Positions 46,406-54,146 of a stretch of DNA of 64,000 nucleotides are shown piece after piece; the first letter of the stretch is position 1, and each line of letters starts with the position of its first letter. This DNA is from a virus. The notes beneath the pieces were generated by a model that searched no databases, was not told the DNA's origin, and was given only the letters and a program-made list of their open reading frames with translations. Position numbers and translations under genes: made by a program. Location of the stretch: positions 1 to 64,000 of IMG/VR virus record IMGVR_UViG_3300042346_001592. One strand, written 5' to 3'.

Positions 46406-46819
46406 TTATTTTGAAAGAGATTTCAAGTTACCAAGATGAGTTAGAAAGCCTTCTGGTTTCACTAGTGTCATAAAGTGCATTCTTTCAATTGTCCCACTCT
46501 TTTTCATATCCTCAAGTTTAGATTCAAGTTCAGTGTCGGTCTGTTCGGTTTTAGTGTATCTTATCATCAGACCATCTTGACCACTCAATGAAATAGACGG
46601 TTTAATGATAGTAAGTGTTGTGTCGTTTTCATCAACGTAGACCTCACATGTATCGTATTCTGTAGAGGGGTCTATTTTAGTTCGCCACTCTTGCCAGTTA
46701 TCTTGAGAAACTTCCATTTTATTGTTTGTTGATACTTGAGTCTCTGGTTTTTGCTCGATCATTTCAGGTGTTTCTACGTCTTCTTTAAGAAACTGATTCC
46801 ACATTTTAATATTTTTCAT
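46406..46819 (-). CDS. Phage protein with capsid-targeting-like N-terminus, 137 aa
   Basis: The N-terminus MKNIKMWNQFLKEDVE resembles T4 capsid-targeting peptides (aromatic-x-x-F-x-x-E pattern). A polar linker follows (about 17-40) and then a small alpha/beta domain (about 43-137). No family recognised. A TATATATA box lies 16 nt before its ATG. A role as a packaged head-internal protein is a testable inference. Confidence 0.5.
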   Translation of the reverse strand: MKNIKMWNQFLKEDVETPEMIEQKPETQVSTNNKMEVSQDNWQEWRTKIDPSTEYDTCEVYVDENDTTLTIIKPSISLSGQDGLMIRYTKTEQTDTELESKLEDMKKSGTIERMHFMTLVKPEGFLTHLGNLKSLSK

Positions 46820-46835
46820 GTAATTTTTTTGTTTG

Positions 46836-46843
46836 TATATATA
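46836..46843 (-). promoter_or_regulatory. TATATATA box, candidate phage promoter
   Basis: Located 16 nt upstream of the minus-strand ATG at 46819 with an A-rich leader, matching the recurrent phage box. Confidence 0.4.
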
Positions 46844-46861
46844 AAAAATTTAATTTTTTTG

Positions 46862-46869
46862 TATATTTG
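46862..46869 (+). promoter_or_regulatory. Weak Bacteroidota-type -7 box (TATATTTG)
   Basis: TATATTTG matches the TAnnTTTG element, about 70 nt before the ATG at 46940; no well-spaced TTTG -33 box was found, so this is a weak candidate. Confidence 0.3.
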
Positions 46870-46939
46870 TGGTGTATGTACAAAAATATTTTCGGGTATA
46901 AAAAAATAAACATTTCAATCATTTCAATCTAAAAAAAAT

Positions 46940-47239
46940 ATGACAGAGACCTATTTACTCGTCTTTCTTTCTCAAACACTCTTCAACATTTTCAAGGTTT
47001 TAGAGATTAAACTTACCTATGAGAATAAAACCAACGCCCTAATGGTGAACTCTATTTTTATAAACTTAGTAAGTCTTACTTCAACTTATTTTTCTATAGA
47101 AAATCTCCTATCGGGTGATTTTGTGGTTATTATTTTCTATGTGTCTGGTTCAGTTTTCGGAAAATGGTTTGCGATGACTCATTTTGAGAACTATCGATCT
47201 AAACTTTTCAAGGTGTTATTTCGTAAAGATCAAGTATAA
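46940..47239 (+). CDS. Small multi-span membrane protein, 99 aa
   Basis: Hydrophobic segments near residues 5-20, 35-52 and 60-78 suggest two or three membrane helices, with a basic C-terminus (FENYRSKLFKVLFRKDQV) likely cytoplasmic. No family was recognised. Its 3' end overlaps the convergent gene by 10 nt. A holin-like or membrane-modifying role is possible but unsupported beyond size and topology. Confidence 0.6.
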   Translation: MTETYLLVFLSQTLFNIFKVLEIKLTYENKTNALMVNSIFINLVSLTSTYFSIENLLSGDFVVIIFYVSGSVFGKWFAMTHFENYRSKLFKVLFRKDQV

Positions 47240-47973
47240 AATCCAATAGAATTAAATAGAATCTCTAACTGTATAAGTCCTCTACACTTGAAATGTCTTC
47301 TTTTTGTACCTTTGTCAAAGTTTTGAACTTCAGTTACAAGAAAAACTTCTCTTGAAAATTTACTAATTGTTATCTTGATTGTGTTTGGATGTTTTGGTGG
47401 TTCACCTGGTTTTGGTATAATTCTAAGAGATTTTTCAATAGGCTCAATAATATTGAAATAAATACTATCTTGAAGATCTGCAAACGTATAAAAAGGCCCC
47501 TCATAACCATAATACGACATTTGTATGTATTCTTCTATATCGGCAAGTTCGTCACCAGACATTACTGTTCTAGTAAGTTTTTGTAAAGATTGATTATATT
47601 CATAATCTGATATTAGGTAATCTTTAGAAGGATCTTTGGATAGTTCAACAGCTGCTGGTAATTGAGGCGTAGTCGGTGGTGTCACTCTAGCTGGAAGAAG
47701 TCCGTAAAAACTACTCTTTTTCTCTTGCACCGTAAGCTCAACAACATTAGCTCCTCTTTCTTGGTAAACATCTACTTTGGTTGTACAACCGTTGAATGTT
47801 CTAAAGTCTAAATCATCTATCGTAGTCCAGAGATTGACGAGATTATCGATCGTTGAGTTTTTTGGTAGGAATAAAAAAAATACAACAGATGTGTCGTCTA
47901 TTTTTTCGTGATCATAGTCTACTCGTTTTTGTTTGAGTAGATTTTCGGCAAGTATTATTTTAGAGTCTATCAT
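47230..47973 (-). CDS. Hypothetical protein, paralogue pair member 1, 247 aa
   Basis: The N-terminal ~85 residues align with the adjacent gene (LLKQKRVDYDHEKI ... NLVNLWTTIDDLDF ... VDVYQERGANVVELTV), followed by a Pro-rich linker (about 95-110) and a C-terminal alpha/beta region whose end (KRRHFKCRGLIQLEILFNSI) also matches the neighbour. No family recognised. The pair is separated by 3 nt and arose by tandem duplication. Role unknown. Confidence 0.6.
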   Translation of the reverse strand: MIDSKIILAENLLKQKRVDYDHEKIDDTSVVFFLFLPKNSTIDNLVNLWTTIDDLDFRTFNGCTTKVDVYQERGANVVELTVQEKKSSFYGLLPARVTPPTTPQLPAAVELSKDPSKDYLISDYEYNQSLQKLTRTVMSGDELADIEEYIQMSYYGYEGPFYTFADLQDSIYFNIIEPIEKSLRIIPKPGEPPKHPNTIKITISKFSREVFLVTEVQNFDKGTKRRHFKCRGLIQLEILFNSIGFYT

Positions 47974-47976
47974 AGG

Positions 47977-48705
47977 TTAAAAGGGCACCCAATCAAAGTA
48001 TTCTTTTATGAGTAAATCTATCTCAGCTAAGTTCTCACATTTGAACACTCTGGAAGGTGAATATTTTGGATAAAGTGATATAGTTACAAGATAGAGAGGG
48101 CCTCTGAACTTTTCAACTTCTACATCACATTTTATAGCTCCTCTTTCTCTTATTCGCCAGTAATAATAATCCCAGTGTTTGTAGTTTAGAGGGCCTTCTA
48201 GATCGTCAGAAAATATTCCTTCGAAAATTTTACTCAGAAGATCAATTTGACCATCTTGAAATTCTTCACGTATAGAATCTAATTCTATTTTATTTTTTTC
48301 ACCAGTGGTAATCTCAAAACGGTGTTTCGGAGTCAGTGAGTTGGGAAAGCTATATCTCTTATAGGTTTTAGGCTCCTTCGTAGTTGTTGGTGTTATAGGT
48401 GCTGCTGGTGGTGTATAGCTTGGATAATTATAAGTAGGTGCGGCATAAGTTTTTTTACCTACTACTGAAAATTCAATAACTTTTTCTGAGTGAAGCGTAT
48501 AAATATCGACTTGGCAGCTCCAGCCTCTCCATATGTTGAAATCAAGAGTATCGAGAATGCCCCATATCTCAATCAATTTTTCTATCTCAACTTCACCACG
48601 AAGATAGATATAAATATAGGTTTTCGAGCTTAATATCTCTGTGTCAAAATCAAGACCCTTTCTATTGAGAAGATCTATTGAATCCTGTAAAAATTTCTCA
48701 TCCAT
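47977..48705 (-). CDS. Hypothetical protein, paralogue pair member 2, 242 aa
   Basis: Same architecture as the downstream gene: an N-terminal domain of about 85 residues (LLNRKGLDFDTEIL ... KLIEIWGILDTLDF ... VDIYTLHSEKVIEFSV), a Pro/Thr-rich linker (about 95-112) and a C-terminal domain ending in SRVFKCENLAEIDLLIKEY. No catalytic motif or membrane segment is seen. Transcribed just upstream of its paralogue and divergent from the ferredoxin gene. Confidence 0.6.
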   Translation of the reverse strand: MDEKFLQDSIDLLNRKGLDFDTEILSSKTYIYIYLRGEVEIEKLIEIWGILDTLDFNIWRGWSCQVDIYTLHSEKVIEFSVVGKKTYAAPTYNYPSYTPPAAPITPTTTKEPKTYKRYSFPNSLTPKHRFEITTGEKNKIELDSIREEFQDGQIDLLSKIFEGIFSDDLEGPLNYKHWDYYYWRIRERGAIKCDVEVEKFRGPLYLVTISLYPKYSPSRVFKCENLAEIDLLIKEYFDWVPF

Positions 48706-48723
48706 TTATACTATATATAAAAA

Positions 48724-48978
48724 ATGTCTCATATAATTTCTTCTCTTTGTGTAGGTGAAAAAGACGGCTCTTGTATAGAGGTTTGTCCGGTATATTGTAT
48801 AGAAGACGGAGGTGATCAAATGTATATCAACCCAGATGTTTGTATTGATTGTGGTCTATGTATAAGAGTTTGTCCAGTTGATGCAATATTTGATTCAGAA
48901 GAAGTAGCACTAAAGTTTGGTCAAAGAGAATCTGTAGAAAAAAATTACGAATTTTATGGTAAAAAGTTTGGTTTTTAA
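48724..48978 (+). CDS. 7Fe-type ferredoxin
   Basis: Eight cysteines at residues 9, 17, 21, 25, 40, 43, 46 and 50, in the order C-x7-C-x3-CP-x2-C and C-x2-C-x2-C-x3-CP, match Azotobacter FdI-type ferredoxins shifted by one residue, including the missing third cysteine of a normal first cluster (Glu12 where a Cys would be). This predicts one [3Fe-4S] and one [4Fe-4S] cluster. The short C-terminal tail is charged. A small electron carrier, perhaps for a phage or host reductase; no partner gene is evident nearby. Confidence 0.9.
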   Translation: MSHIISSLCVGEKDGSCIEVCPVYCIEDGGDQMYINPDVCIDCGLCIRVCPVDAIFDSEEVALKFGQRESVEKNYEFYGKKFGF

Positions 48979-48998
48979 CGAAAACTTACCTATATTTG
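48967..48998 (+). promoter_or_regulatory. Bacteroidota-type promoter (TTTG-N20-TATATTTG)
   Basis: TTTG at 48967-48970 and TATATTTG at 48991-48998 are separated by 20 nt, matching the Bacteroidota -33 (TTTG) and -7 (TAnnTTTG) boxes. It lies at the end of the ferredoxin gene and 18 nt before a 35-codon ORF. Confidence 0.65.
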
Positions 48999-49016
48999 CA
49001 CACTAAAATATTTAAT

Positions 49017-49124
49017 ATGAAAACAAGATTTTTGATTGAGTTAGTGAGTAGAATCATACTTTTTGGGCTTGGTGCCACTTTTTTGGGCGCTCTTGCCTAC
49101 ATTTTTTGGCTTACGATCCAATAA
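49017..49124 (+). CDS. Single-span membrane microprotein, 35 aa
   Basis: An ATG at 49017 opens 35 codons ending in TAA at 49124: a short charged N-terminus (MKTRFLIELVSR) followed by a strongly hydrophobic segment (about residues 13-33) that would span the membrane once. It is preceded by a well-formed host-type promoter and followed by another for the next gene, which argues that it is expressed. Function unknown; small single-span proteins in phages include lysis and superinfection-exclusion factors. Confidence 0.55.
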   Translation: MKTRFLIELVSRIILFGLGATFLGALAYIFWLTIQ

Positions 49125-49156
49125 TTTGGATCCTATCACCTTTTCTATTATATTTG
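49125..49156 (+). promoter_or_regulatory. Second Bacteroidota-type promoter (TTTG-N20-TATATTTG)
   Basis: TTTG at 49125-49128 and TATATTTG at 49149-49156 have the same 20 nt spacer as the preceding promoter. The ATG at 49174 follows 17 nt later. Confidence 0.65.
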
Positions 49157-49173
49157 TAGAAAAATAGGTGATT

Positions 49174-49560
49174 ATGAATCTAGAGAAAGTTAATAGAAAG
49201 TTTGTAGATCTAATTATTGATTATTGTGTATCCAATTTTGGTTATAGTAAGCATCAGAGTATATTTCCTAGAATAATTCTATATAATAGACCTTGTCTAT
49301 CAGAGCCACAGAATTGTGGCTATTATGACTGGAATAAAAATGTAATATGTATCTTCAAACCATCACATAAAAATTGTCTTGATGTAGCAAATACGATTGT
49401 TCATGAGTATGTACACTATTTACAAAGTGAGAAAAAATATTACAAGCTAGAAAAAAAGCATAAATATAGAGACCATCCATTTGAGATAGAAGCATATGAA
49501 ATCGCAAATAAACATGGAGTTCTAGCAAAAAGATACGCTAAAAAACTATTGAAAAAATAA
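49174..49560 (+). CDS. SprT-like zinc metallopeptidase
   Basis: The metal site is HEYVH at residues 77-81 (HExxH), with a downstream Glu in HPFEIEAYE (about 101-109) able to complete a gluzincin-like site. The overall size (128 aa) and helical layout match SprT/WSS1-like small metalloproteases. The ATG at 49174 is preferred to the GTG at 49168 because a host-type promoter ends 17 nt upstream of it. Possible roles are processing of protein-DNA adducts or host proteins; the substrate is unknown. Confidence 0.78.
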   Translation: MNLEKVNRKFVDLIIDYCVSNFGYSKHQSIFPRIILYNRPCLSEPQNCGYYDWNKNVICIFKPSHKNCLDVANTIVHEYVHYLQSEKKYYKLEKKHKYRDHPFEIEAYEIANKHGVLAKRYAKKLLKK

Positions 49561-49574
49561 CCAATAGTTCTCAA

Positions 49575-50663
49575 CTAATCTCTTGATCTATATACAGGAC
49601 TTGTTCTCGAAGGTGTATATGATGGTGTGTAGGTTCTAGGAGTTGAAGGCGTATAAGTTCTCGGTGTGTAGGTTCTAGGAGTTGAAGGGGTGTAGGTTCT
49701 TGGTGTATAAGTTCTCGGTGTCGAGGGTGTATATGATGGCGTATAAGACCTAGGTGTCGATGGAGTATAAGAAGGCGTATATGTTCTTGGTGTTGATGGT
49801 GTATAAGACCTGGGTGTCGATGGAGTATATCTTCTTGGTGTAGATGGTGTATAAGAAGGCGTATAAGTTCTTGGAGTTCGTGGTGATGATGTAGTAGGTG
49901 CCTCTCTATGTGTTGGTCTAGACGTATATTCTCTTGATATTCTATTAGTAGCCGTATTTCTTGATTCTCTTTCTGTAGATCTAGAATAGCTTAAATTTCT
50001 ATTAGTGTTTGTAGTAGTGGATGATCCTCTTCCAAAAAAACTTCGACGAGATGAAGACTCTGCTCTCCTTGGTGAGTTACCTTCCAAGGATCTACGGTAT
50101 TGATACAGATTACGGCTAGATCCGAAAGTTGTTCTAGGACCTTGTCTATAAATAGAATTTTGACGATAGATCGGGTTGTAGGCCCATCTCCAATCTCGAT
50201 AGTAGGGGCCACAGAAATTTGGATATCCCCACCAGCCACCTGACCAACCCCACCAAGGGTTCGAATAGTAGTTCCAGTGCCAGGGATTAGACCAGCCGAA
50301 ACTCCACGGATTATTGAAGTTCCAAAAATAATTACCTCTACCGTATCTAAAAAGAAAAGGATCCCAATAGTAACCTAGACCAAAGTTCCAGTTATAGTAA
50401 AAGGGAAAATAATTATTTGTATAGATGTTTCTTACTCCTAGACCGACACCATCAGAAATACCATCTCTATAACCAAGAGAGTAGTTATCTGGTGTAGCTA
50501 TTAAATTATTAGAAACTTGGACACTTTCTCTACTACCATCTTGATAATTACGATAAAGATCATCATGGTAACCATTAGTTCTCGCACTATCATAGTTTTT
50601 AAATGTGCAAGATGTAGTAAGAGTAAGAGAAAATAATAATATAAAAGATCCAAAATGTTTCAT
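49575..50663 (-). CDS. Repeat-rich surface lipoprotein
   Basis: An N-terminal signal peptide with lipobox TTSC (Cys19) is followed by an aromatic Gly/Trp/Tyr/Asn-rich domain (about residues 85-160, with motifs such as NPWSFGWSNPW) and a C-terminal half of tandem TPSTPRTYTPS-type repeats (about 255-360). The product should be exported and lipid-anchored. Proteins of this build are typical of Flavobacteriia envelopes, so the gene was probably acquired from a host. The repeats are expected to be unstable in length. Confidence 0.7.
   Translation of the reverse strand: MKHFGSFILLFSLTLTTSCTFKNYDSARTNGYHDDLYRNYQDGSRESVQVSNNLIATPDNYSLGYRDGISDGVGLGVRNIYTNNYFPFYYNWNFGLGYYWDPFLFRYGRGNYFWNFNNPWSFGWSNPWHWNYYSNPWWGWSGGWWGYPNFCGPYYRDWRWAYNPIYRQNSIYRQGPRTTFGSSRNLYQYRRSLEGNSPRRAESSSRRSFFGRGSSTTTNTNRNLSYSRSTERESRNTATNRISREYTSRPTHREAPTTSSPRTPRTYTPSYTPSTPRRYTPSTPRSYTPSTPRTYTPSYTPSTPRSYTPSYTPSTPRTYTPRTYTPSTPRTYTPRTYTPSTPRTYTPSYTPSRTSPVYRSRD
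49600..49880 (-). repeat. Tandem Tyr-Thr-Pro-Ser-coding repeats
   Basis: Imperfect units, read on the plus strand as GTTGAAGGTGTATAAGTTCTAGG-like blocks, recur throughout, encoding alternating SYTPSTPR and TYTPSTPR motifs of the lipoprotein. Copy number is likely variable. Confidence 0.8.
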
Positions 50664-50679
50664 CTTTTTTTCTTTCTTT

Positions 50680-50685
50680 TATATA
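50680..50685 (-). promoter_or_regulatory. TATATA box, candidate promoter of the repeat lipoprotein
   Basis: On the minus strand AATATATAAAAG precedes the ATG at 50663 by 16 nt, the same spacing as at other phage genes. Confidence 0.35.
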
Positions 50686-50700
50686 TTATTTCTTAAAAGT

Positions 50701-52335
50701 TCATAAATTTAACTTTATAGTAGTAAAGGGATAGTTTCTAGCTAGATAAAACTTCTGTCGTTCTATAAAGTGACGATAAAGTATGTTATTCATTTTAGTA
50801 CCATCAAATACATCAACTAGATCGAAAATAGTTGCTACTTTTTTCTGTTGATGTTTTCTAAGCGCACGACCGATAGATTGTATAATGATTTGTTCGGATT
50901 TGAATGAATCAGCAAAAACTACATTAAAAATAGCAGTGATAGACACCCCAGTTGAGAGTGTTCCGAAAGAAGCAACTAAAATTTTTACCTTATCATTTGT
51001 TATTTCCATTTGTTTTTTGATCTCTTCTCGCCTTTTACCACCAACTTCACCATCGATATAGAAAAATTCTTTATCTGGTAATTCTTTTGATAACTTCTCA
51101 AATATTCTTGTTCCATAATCAATATTATGAAAAAGAACGAGTGTATTATCTTGGCATTTATCAACTAGTTTTTTGATAAAGTCTAGACGCTTTTCTGAAG
51201 CTTGCATAGTATCTTTTTCTATCTGAAAAGCATCTCGACCAGCTCCTAACTTTTTGATTTCGTGAAGTCGTGTATTCAGTTCTGGATCCTGATGATTTAA
51301 GATAACACCTTTGATCTGCATTTGTGTGATAGCTCCTCTCTTTATAAGCTCATCGGCTTCGATTTGAGTAACTCTTGGACCTAAAACAGATTGTATAGTA
51401 AGAATCTCTAAACTATCATCCGAGGGAAATGTTCCAGATACACCAAACCTGTTATAGGCGTGACCGAAAGTTTTTTTAAGTATTGAAGTTAGTGTTTGGG
51501 CTTTGGTCATGTGAGCTTCATCGACTGCTACGGTATGAAACTGTGTGAAAAAACTTTTGGGCCATTTATCAAGTGATTGATAAGTTCCGATGTAGATATT
51601 TGGTTGATCAACACCTTGCCATCTTCTAGGCCTATCGGACATGATCTCTTCCATTTTAATTTTAGCCGGAGAATAATCAGGTTCAAGTTCCTTGATAGGA
51701 TCAATATTCCCACTACGAAAATCACAACGAGTTTCCCAGTTAGTTAGGTAGTTAAAACCATAGTTATACTCCATAATATTTTCATAAAACTGAGTTACCA
51801 GAGTTATCGTTGGAACAATAATCAGAAACTTTGCATCAGGGTTTATATTTTTCAAGATATAGAAAATAATAATCGAAAGCACGAGAGATTTACCGCCAGA
51901 GGTAGCTATCTCAGCCATACAATACCTGTTCTTTAAGACTTTGAAAGCTGTTGCTACTTGATAATCGTAAGGTTGAAAATCGATCCATTGCTCATCTTTT
52001 GTTTTGGTCTGGTGATTTTTGAAGAACTCTTTACAGAAGTTTTCTACACTCTCTAGAGTAACATCACGATTAAGTGGAAAATCTTCTTTATTCTCGATAC
52101 CAAAACCAGTTCCGACCTCTTTTAGAGCTTTGAGGCATTCTTTCCAAAGACCTAGATTAACTTTCCCATTATCGAAGTAGGATTGGTCTCCTCTCCAGAT
52201 CCCCATTTTATAGGCAGGCATATACTGGTAACCTTTAACTTTTCTTGTTAGCCAAAGATTTAACTGGTGATACTCTGTTCTAGTAGAATCAGAAACTATC
52301 AATTTTTCTGAAGCCTTGTCGTAACGAAATTTCAA
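50701..52335 (-). CDS. uvsW: UvsW-like SF2 DNA helicase
   Basis: An SF2 helicase core: Walker A IATSGGKS (about 143-150), DEAH box (272-275), SGTF motif III (300-303) and motif VI QSIGRALR (486-493), with a conserved AxFGTLSTGVS region. An N-terminal ~120-residue domain precedes it, as in T4 UvsW. UvsW dissolves R-loops and recombination intermediates and helps switch T4 from origin- to recombination-dependent replication. The 544-aa length is near T4 UvsW. It is the last clearly phage-core gene before the glycan island. Confidence 0.85.
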   Translation of the reverse strand: MKFRYDKASEKLIVSDSTRTEYHQLNLWLTRKVKGYQYMPAYKMGIWRGDQSYFDNGKVNLGLWKECLKALKEVGTGFGIENKEDFPLNRDVTLESVENFCKEFFKNHQTKTKDEQWIDFQPYDYQVATAFKVLKNRYCMAEIATSGGKSLVLSIIIFYILKNINPDAKFLIIVPTITLVTQFYENIMEYNYGFNYLTNWETRCDFRSGNIDPIKELEPDYSPAKIKMEEIMSDRPRRWQGVDQPNIYIGTYQSLDKWPKSFFTQFHTVAVDEAHMTKAQTLTSILKKTFGHAYNRFGVSGTFPSDDSLEILTIQSVLGPRVTQIEADELIKRGAITQMQIKGVILNHQDPELNTRLHEIKKLGAGRDAFQIEKDTMQASEKRLDFIKKLVDKCQDNTLVLFHNIDYGTRIFEKLSKELPDKEFFYIDGEVGGKRREEIKKQMEITNDKVKILVASFGTLSTGVSITAIFNVVFADSFKSEQIIIQSIGRALRKHQQKKVATIFDLVDVFDGTKMNNILYRHFIERQKFYLARNYPFTTIKLNL

Positions 52336-52417
52336 TCCGTGAGATAATTTTAAGTTATATATGAAAAAAGTGATAAAGTGTTGCCTGAAAAAAACTTTGG
52401 ATGAAAAAGGAATATAT

Positions 52418-52425
52418 TATATATA
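52418..52425 (+). promoter_or_regulatory. TATATATA box, candidate promoter
   Basis: Lies 23 nt before the ATG at 52449 and is followed by an A-rich leader. Its presence argues against an upstream in-frame start at 52401. Confidence 0.35.
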
Positions 52426-52448
52426 AAAATAAAAAAAATAAACAACCT

Positions 52449-52793
52449 ATGAGTATTTTAAATTACTTTAAGAAAATGTTGGGTTTTCAAACTCAAGAAA
52501 CTTCGCAAGAACTACCCACAGTAGAGACAGCTGTTGTAGCAGAAACTACAATAAATGTTCTTCCTTATAAAGAAGAGAGAATTTACGAGATTAGTCCAGA
52601 ACCTCTCAAAATGGAGGCAGAGCCAGCGGTTGTCAATCCACAGATTACCGATGCTGTAACTCAACAAGAGGCACCAAAAAAGAAAAAAGTAAAAAAGTCA
52701 AAACCTGTAACTGAAGAGAAAGTATCAGAAGCTAAACCAAAAGCAACTGTTGGTGAGATTAAGTCTGGGGCTAAAAAGACCGGTAAGAAATAA
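52449..52793 (+). CDS. Low-complexity Lys-rich protein, 114 aa
   Basis: Starts best at the ATG at 52449 (MSILNYFKKMLGF). After a short helix the sequence is an Ala/Val/Glu-rich segment and then a very basic C-terminus (KKKKVKKSKP ... GAKKTGKK). No family recognised. A nucleic-acid or protein-binding accessory is plausible. Downstream lies a 417 nt region with only a gene remnant. Confidence 0.5.
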   Translation: MSILNYFKKMLGFQTQETSQELPTVETAVVAETTINVLPYKEERIYEISPEPLKMEAEPAVVNPQITDAVTQQEAPKKKKVKKSKPVTEEKVSEAKPKATVGEIKSGAKKTGKK

Positions 52794-53210
52794 ATCTGTT
52801 GTTATATTTTGAACTAACTCAAAAAATAACTTAATGTTTTGAAATACGATTATATTGAGATAGGTATCTCGAATACGGAAAATCTTTGCCAAAAATATCC
52901 AGATGGAATAGGAATAACCATAGAGCCACTGAAATTTTATTTTGATAGAATGAACTACACAACGACCTAAGATTGTTGTGTTTTGGGCTTATCAAAGATC
53001 TTCTTTTTAGAGGTTTTTTATATCTTTTTCTATATTTTTCTGGTATTATTTGAGATTCACATACATGATCTGAACTTTTTATATTATTTAGATACTATTT
53101 TAGAAATTTATTATAGAAGCTAAAGACTTCTGTTGTTTCTATGACCAGACATATAAATTTTCAACTCACTTGAACTAAAATATAAAAAAAAAATATAATA
53201 CTAATAATTT
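52794..53210. other. 417-nt gap at the boundary of the glycan island
   Basis: Apart from the truncated FkbM-like remnant at 52839-52970, this gap holds no open frame of note. It is AT-rich, with a small inverted repeat (AGAAG...CTTCT, near 53127) and A-runs upstream of the ATG at 53211 that look like a leader. No tRNA, attachment site or terminator was recognised. Confidence 0.6.
52839..52970 (+). pseudogene. Truncated FkbM-like methyltransferase remnant
   Basis: A 43-codon stretch from a TTG reads LKYDYIEIGISNTENLCQKY, then PDGIGITIEPLKFYFDRMNY, and stops at 52970. This matches the first conserved block of FkbM-type SAM-dependent methyltransferases (YxYIEIGTSxxxTL ... GxSVEPxxxYLDRL). The remaining ~200 residues are absent; no continuation was found in other frames. 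It marks a broken glycan-modification gene at the island edge. Confidence 0.6.
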
Positions 53211-54146
53211 ATGAATATAAATAAAAAGTACCTCATAACAGGATCTGATGGATTAGTGGGTTCTGCTTTGAAAAGATTATTAGGACAAGGACATATTTTT
53301 CACGAAAAAAAAGAAATAGATCTATTGAATAGAGAAGAAACAAAAGAATATTTTCGATATCACTGCGAGAATAATGGAGTAAATGCTGTTATACACTGCG
53401 CCGCAAAAGTTGGAGGTGTTCAAGCCAACATGAACAACAACAAAGATTTTTTTTTACAAAATTTTATTATAAACAACAATGTGGTAGAATCTCTCATAGA
53501 AAATGAAGTTCCTTTTTTTGTAAATCTTCTTTCGACTTGTATTTTTCCAGATAAAAATATTCTTTATCCATTAACATCGGACCAAATCAATATGGGTGAT
53601 CCTCATCCTTCTAACCACGGATATGCATTCGCAAAGAGACTTTCTGGTGATTTAACCAAAATGATAAGAAAAATTTATGGACACAACTGGATCTCAGTGG
53701 TTCCAACGAATGTTTATGGTGAATTCGACAATTTCAACTTAGAGAACGGTCACTTGGTACCCGCTATAATCCATAGGTCTTTTTTATCCAAAACAAGTTC
53801 ACAACCTATGATTTTGTGGGGGGATGGTAGCCCTCTCAGACAACTCATTTATTCGGAAGATTTAGCTAGATTGATAATCTGGGCTCTTGAAAATTGGAAT
53901 GTAGACAAACCTTTTATGGCTGTAAACCCAAAAGAACATAGTGTTTTAGAAATAGCAACAATTATTTGCGAAAAAATGGAAATATTATCTAAAGATCTCA
54001 TTCTAGACCCAAATAAACCAACAGGACAATTTAAGAAAACAGCATCCACCGATGCACCCACAGATTTCAAATTCACAGATTTGCACTTAGGGATAGAAAA
54101 AACTATAACTTGGTTTAAAAAAAATTATCCCAACATTAGATCATGA
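53211..54146 (+). CDS. GDP-fucose synthase / ColC-like epimerase-reductase
   Basis: An extended SDR enzyme: NAD(P)-binding YLITGSDGLVGSALKRLL near the N-terminus, the AAKVGGVQANM segment, catalytic STCIFP, and YAFAKR as the YxxxK pair (about residue 140). These are hallmarks of GDP-4-keto-6-deoxymannose 3,5-epimerase/4-reductase (Fcl/WcaG). ColC, which reduces GDP-4-keto-3,6-dideoxymannose to GDP-L-colitose, belongs to the same family and is the more likely role next to a ColD-like gene. It overlaps that gene by 4 nt. Confidence 0.75.
   Translation: MNINKKYLITGSDGLVGSALKRLLGQGHIFHEKKEIDLLNREETKEYFRYHCENNGVNAVIHCAAKVGGVQANMNNNKDFFLQNFIINNNVVESLIENEVPFFVNLLSTCIFPDKNILYPLTSDQINMGDPHPSNHGYAFAKRLSGDLTKMIRKIYGHNWISVVPTNVYGEFDNFNLENGHLVPAIIHRSFLSKTSSQPMILWGDGSPLRQLIYSEDLARLIIWALENWNVDKPFMAVNPKEHSVLEIATIICEKMEILSKDLILDPNKPTGQFKKTASTDAPTDFKFTDLHLGIEKTITWFKKNYPNIRS

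Noticed and set aside
49600-49880. CRISPR-like spaced repeats
   Set aside because: The repeats are imperfect, in frame, lack spacers of constant length, and encode a Pro/Thr/Ser/Tyr-rich protein tail.
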